DNA from: Paragonimus skrjabini miyazakii
Taxonomy: Eukaryota; Platyhelminthes; Trematoda; Plagiorchiida; Troglotrematidae
Direction: 5' to 3'
NCBI GenBank assembly: GCA_014338405.1
Contig: JTDE01001114.1
Location: 1 to 64,000 of the forward strand
Length of the DNA: 64,000 bases
The position numbers and the translations under genes are program-made. Below the pieces are notes generated by a model. It did not search any database, was not told the DNA's origin, and worked only from the letters and a program-made list of their open reading frames with translations. Below are positions 49,901 through 55,900 of the stretch, one piece after another; positions within the stretch are counted from its first letter, which is position 1; every line of letters starts with the position of its first letter.

Positions 49901-52900
49901 CTGTTTGTATTCAACAGATAGTGGTAATCTGAACAGGATTTGAAGTGATAGTTCTTTTGCTTAAAACCAAAAGATTTATCCGTTAGGCCACCTGTCCTAA
50001 GATTATAATTTTTGGGAAAAACCTGTACGATTTTGGCCTTGTATGCCACTTTCTCATTTTTGTTGCGGCCAGTTCGACGTTAATGTATTTATATCGATAC
50101 GGTGGACCATTTGCTGAGCTACTGTCACCCTCACCACTTGAAACGTGCAAACCATGCATCACACAATAGTAGCTGTTATGTATGGAACAAGTTTGGCCGA
50201 TCTCAAACCGACTCGGGTTACGGAACTCCACCAGTTCCCCCTTGATTTCGTCAAAAGCACAAGTAAGTTTTTGTTGGCAATGGTTGTGAAACAGACATTC
50301 TGTCTGTGTCATCGATGTTGAGAAACCAGATATTGCGGCCGTGGAGCAGGAACGAATTCACAGTAGCGTTGCCCGCTCTGTTCTTTAGCAAGAGTTGCCT
50401 GATACATCGGGAGCAGCAAAGCTTCAGGTTAACAAGCGATAACCAGGTTTCAGTGATAGGTAAAGATATCACTTCCACAACAATACCATTTGTTGCTTTA
50501 TAGCCTCTTAGACAGAAAAACACCGTTGACTAACCGTGGATTTGAACTGAGCATCCATTACAACTCGCTGTGGCTTCCGCTTTCACATAGAATTTACAAG
50601 CAGCTCCTATCGAACAGAAGTGGTAGACTAGATATTCTCTCTAGTTATAGCTTACTAGCACCACATATTCTTGCTAATGCTTAGATTTGAGCCCTGGTCA
50701 CTATTTTACGAGGCAGCTGTTTTAAATACCGCGCCACTGAGTCTACACTATGCACGACCGAATTATCATAGCGTTTGATTAGGTTGCCAGATCGTCTCAA
50801 TAGCAGACGGTTGATCTTTGTTAATTTCAATTGATAAGCCCCTTTGAATGCAGAAGCCGCAATTTATGTGAGTGACGTTCAACTCAACCAAATTCCTAAT
50901 TACTCATCACTGGTTCTGAATTTCATTTCCCAGAATGAACGTAGGCACAAGTAACTGCCGCAAGCGTAGGAGCCCTTCACAACTAAACTCGGCACAACAG
51001 GACGTTAAACTTCATTGTTTTGCAACAGGTTGCGTGGATCAAACATCCGGCGTACTACTATTTCACACCCTTGCCCGATATTTGTTTTGACCACTTGATC
51101 AAGAGGAACGAACCCATAAACACCAATCGTGAAATGCGAATACGAATTTATTGAAACCCTACTAACTTTAATCCATCCGTGATAACACAGACAACTTGAC
51201 TAAAGATAAAATAGAAGCGTTGAACCTGTGTGTTTGTAGGTCAACTGTTATCTTGATCTGGACAGTATAAATTAGTTACGTAATACATCAATGCACCAGT
51301 CTGCATTAAGCTGAGGTAAAGATGGTGAATATAATTATTCGCAACAGTGACTCAAAATATCGAAATTATAATCTTTTGAATATTTTCCTTTATATCTTCA
51401 AAAAACATGCAGTTTCTGGCGAAATTGTTTCTAATTACAATTATCTACAACCGTAACAAAAATAGCTGATCTGCTTTTGTAGTTACTAACTATTTGACTC
51501 TTAAGGTGCAACAGAGATAATGGTGTATTTCCGTTTTCTGTCACAAGCAGGCAGAAGTAAATGGGGTGTTGTTCGGATAAGGCTTTGCTTAGAGCTCTTC
51601 TGTGGAAAAAAGTAGTTACTTTTACACTACTATACATATACCTTTGTCTATTGCACTTTGGTTGCCCTCAAGTTCGTTGTATTTCAATATACTACACTGT
51701 TCAGCATAACACAAAGAACTTTAAACCATTATTTTCTTCAGGACCTTCAGATTACTGCATATCCAGGGACCTTAATGATAAAATGGGGAAATTCGTCTTC
51801 CAATCCGAACGTTTCAAACCAGCAACAATGGATTCTACGCCCGGTCCAGCAGATTACAAAGTATGTTGTTTAAGCTGATTTCATGAAATCTTACCTAAAA
51901 TAAGTATTAAGCGGATTGTGTACAGTGTGTTGATTCGTTAAATATTTCCAACTTATGCTGACTTTGTTTTCATACACGAACCGTTTATGCAATTTATGAC
52001 AAACATTGTTTACTTGTAGTTCAGAGTTCTAAGGTCACAATAAAAATTCGTATCGGCCTGGATCGATGTATTTAAATGATGATTGATATGGGTGGCAATG
52101 CTGCATTCAGTGAATAACCAACAGCAAATTGTTCTGTAAACATACATGTTTGCATAAACTGTCACGCACAAAAGTATTCAAATCTATATTTTACTCATTC
52201 GACTGTCTTTTTCAACAGTAGCATGTCTCATATATTTACGTCTTATTTGATGTTAATTTCGACAACTACGCTTGGTCTGGAAACTGTGTCACATAAAGAT
52301 GTCTTGACAACCGGCTTTTGCAGGAAGGGAAATTCCCCCAATCACATGTTTATGTGGAGTGATCTCATAAACAGCAAGCGCCGGATAGCCGTTTGATCAG
52401 TTACAGTTTCTATTAAGCATAAGCTTATTTCTACAGTTTATAGTATATTTTATTAGAAAAGGTAATTTGTGATCGAGGTCATTATGCAATACGTAGCAAC
52501 TGACGAAGCATACTCCTTACTGCGTGCTGAACATTGCAATTCTATTTTGACTCCGCACTCAGTCAACATAACTGAATGTCATTTCGGCGATGCGTGAAGA
52601 AGCCTGAGTAAATATTTCGCATTACGCAGCACAAAAGCTTTGTCTAATTTTGTGTTGAAGTAAATGAATGTTTTACATAAATTTACTGAGCACGACACAT
52701 AGCTCCATAAAAGTTGATTAAAAAATAATTCAAAGTATGTAAAATGGTAACTTCCTTTTAATGGGGAGCCTTTGAAAACGAAATATGAACAAAAATTGAA
52801 CATGAGGAGGGATTATCGACATTTTTACCATATAACTAACTTATTTACGCATACGGTTTCATATGGAAGTGTAATGAATAGCTTATTACGCTTTCCTTAA

Positions 52901-55900
52901 TAATCTAGTGGTTTTTGATTGATTTTCATCACTTTATGAGAATGTACTTGAAAGAAATTCCGGACTGAAGTAAACGGTTGCTGTTTCAAACCAATAAATA
53001 ATATGTCTGAGTAGTAGCGCATGAATTACACCCTATACCACTAGTCGTTCAAACTCCAAAGTATTCTCCATTTTGATGTAAACGGGGTGTGTATACACGG
53101 CAACATCTAACTTGGGACACAGTTACACATTTTGCGCACATGTGGTTACTACGCCACCGTTCGTCAGACTACGAACAGGCATACCTACATATAAGTTCAA
53201 AACCAACCACCTGTCTAAACAATGGCACCAATTAGCAGGTGTTCAGCTTGACTGTGCAATCTTGCTAAAAGCCATATCAGCGCGGTTACGTTCCAGTTGC
53301 CACCCATATTACCAGCCAAACATCACGGAGTTATGACTCCAGTCAGGACAATCATATGCCTTCCACAGGTGCAATATTCCTCATAGCACACAGTAAAGGT
53401 GGAATCCTTGTCGTAGGTTGGCGAAACATTTGTGAATAACGCTAACAGTATGATATACACCTACCATGGATAAGGTAACCATATGCTTAGCAGCTGTCTC
53501 GCATCATGTCCTGCGTGAAGCCCAACTCGAAAAATGACAGGAAGTATGTGAGTGGTACATTGGCAAGAGGAAGAGAAATAAATTATTATAACTCCACATG
53601 ACAAGTGTTGTCCAGAGAAAGTCTTTTGACAGCCAGCGTTTGTTGTCCATTAAAAGACAAAGCTTTCAGACTAGGAGATCTGTTACACCACATGACAGAG
53701 GAAACGTGAAAGCATTCAAATACTAAAGTAATTATCTGATGCACAGTATTCATTGTCAAACTTAACATTGCATAATTCAATTTGGCTGGCATAAAAATGA
53801 CATTTTAAGAATAATTTAAAAGGTTACTACGGCTTAATCGCCACAGAAGTTAGAAGGGTTAGCGATAAAACTCATCTAGTATGACAAGACAACTTTAACG
53901 TTCACCCTCAATAGCAGCCGAACTGCGTATCTATCATATGGCTAGTTTAAGCCTCCGGTCGTCGGATTAGATATCCTCGTTATTGTAGTTTGTTTTGCAG
54001 GTGGTTCGTAGTTGGGTTTTTTAATATCTATTCATGACAAAAACATAAACCTTTCTTTTCTCCAAACTGCGTTAGTGCAAAATCCCTTCATCTATTTAGA
54101 AGCAAGACATGAATTTTTAAGTACTCATTAATGCGATAATATCCAGCAGATTGCACCTGTTAATTTGGTTGAAAAGGAGTTTATTAATCCTTTGGATAGA
54201 TGAAGAGTTCGGGTTTACTGCTCTTTCATGTTTTAAGTTTGGTTCACGGCGTTATCAGAAAGTGTGTAGTTTCACACACTAATCCGTGGATGCACAGCAC
54301 ATATGAACTGCTTATGAAGCATAAATGATAAGATGGAAACCTGAAACATGGTTAGACTAATTATCTTCGTTTTGGCTAAGGTACATAATATTTAATTTAT
54401 TGTTGTTAATGTCTGGACATTTTTCGGCATTCTACTTGTTAATAATTGTCTGCAAACTATTAATTTAACCTGTATCTACTACTTTCGGCTACATAGTTAT
54501 CTTCATGTAAGCTATGCAGGCTTGACAGTGTTACTAAGACTAACAAAATTTTGTAGACTGAGCAGCGCCTAATTTCTATACAATCGTGACAGTAGGGTAT
54601 TTCGTTGCTAATTTTGTTTACTGATGGCATGTTGTGAGATGTTGCTGCGTACAGAATGTCAATCTCCAGCTTATTATAGAATAAACTTTACCCGCGCAAA
54701 TTCATGAACATGTTCATTCTAACAAGTACTGGATCAGCTGTTAAAACATTCGTCGCTAATCATAATTACTCATTGACCTCAAGTATACGGAGACCGTATG
54801 TCACCGCCGCAAGCACGCAGCTAACCTCATCTAGAGTGTCTGGTTGTGGCGGCTGTCACTCAAAAGCCTAGTCGATGGATTATGCCGCGCCCTGCCAGCC
54901 TATTCAACCTGTTCCATATTTTCAAACAAAGACTCCATAGTAAATCCAAGCCAGCATGAAAACACTGTTCTTGTGCGTGACCAAGGATTAGGGCAACTCA
55001 CGGTCACGTGCGTGTGTTAAACATGGCCCTAGTCATTAATTTTCGTCAACACTTTTTGCTTTATCTCCTAATCTGATCTCGAGGTTGCCTAACTGTTAGT
55101 GCTAATGAGACTGATACTTCCCTGGAGAGAAAATCAAGTTAATGAACAGTATACTGCAGCCCATTGAGGTGCATTTTACTTTAACGATGTTTTGTTGACC
55201 ACATTTCCATATTTCATGTATAGTTCGGAGATACCTTTTAACCTCATGTTAGAAGTCTTATGGTAGGATATTCCACGTCACTCGAGGTGAGCGGCGTTCT
55301 GAGCCACAGTACCTTCTGATCAACCTCCTGGTTCTCATGAGGATACTGTTATTTCTTCCCGGTTAGTTTAGGCTAAACAGCATAAATATTCAAGTTAATT
55401 GGTTAGCGGTACACATTTGAATAACTTATTTTCAACTTTCGATTCATTGTAACATACGGAAAATCATTTGCTGACATCTGGTCAAGTGTGAACTTGGGAT
55501 GCACTGGAAATTCGCAGGAGTAATTGATATGGAATTGTTCTCGAATTAATTTGGTAAACCTCATCTTATTTAACGATGAAGCTGGATAGTAACACGTTAA
55601 CTTACAAATATTATGAAGGCTAACTTGTAATGAGCAAAGCGGTTGTCAACCAGCCATTCTACTTACCATTGTATTAGATTGCGCCTGCAGTGGAAAGTTG
55701 TCTCCGGCTGGATACTTTCAACGTCACACTCCAAGGAAAGGCTCTGTGCGCTCCGCTGGCACTACGGCGTTCTTAGACTGGTATTTTATCGTTCAGTTTG
55801 TTTATGTTAATTGCTCTGAGTTACTAATTTAGTTGAATGAATTTGTAATAATATACGCACAAGAACAATGCTGAGTTATTGAGTAGAAACGTGTGACCGC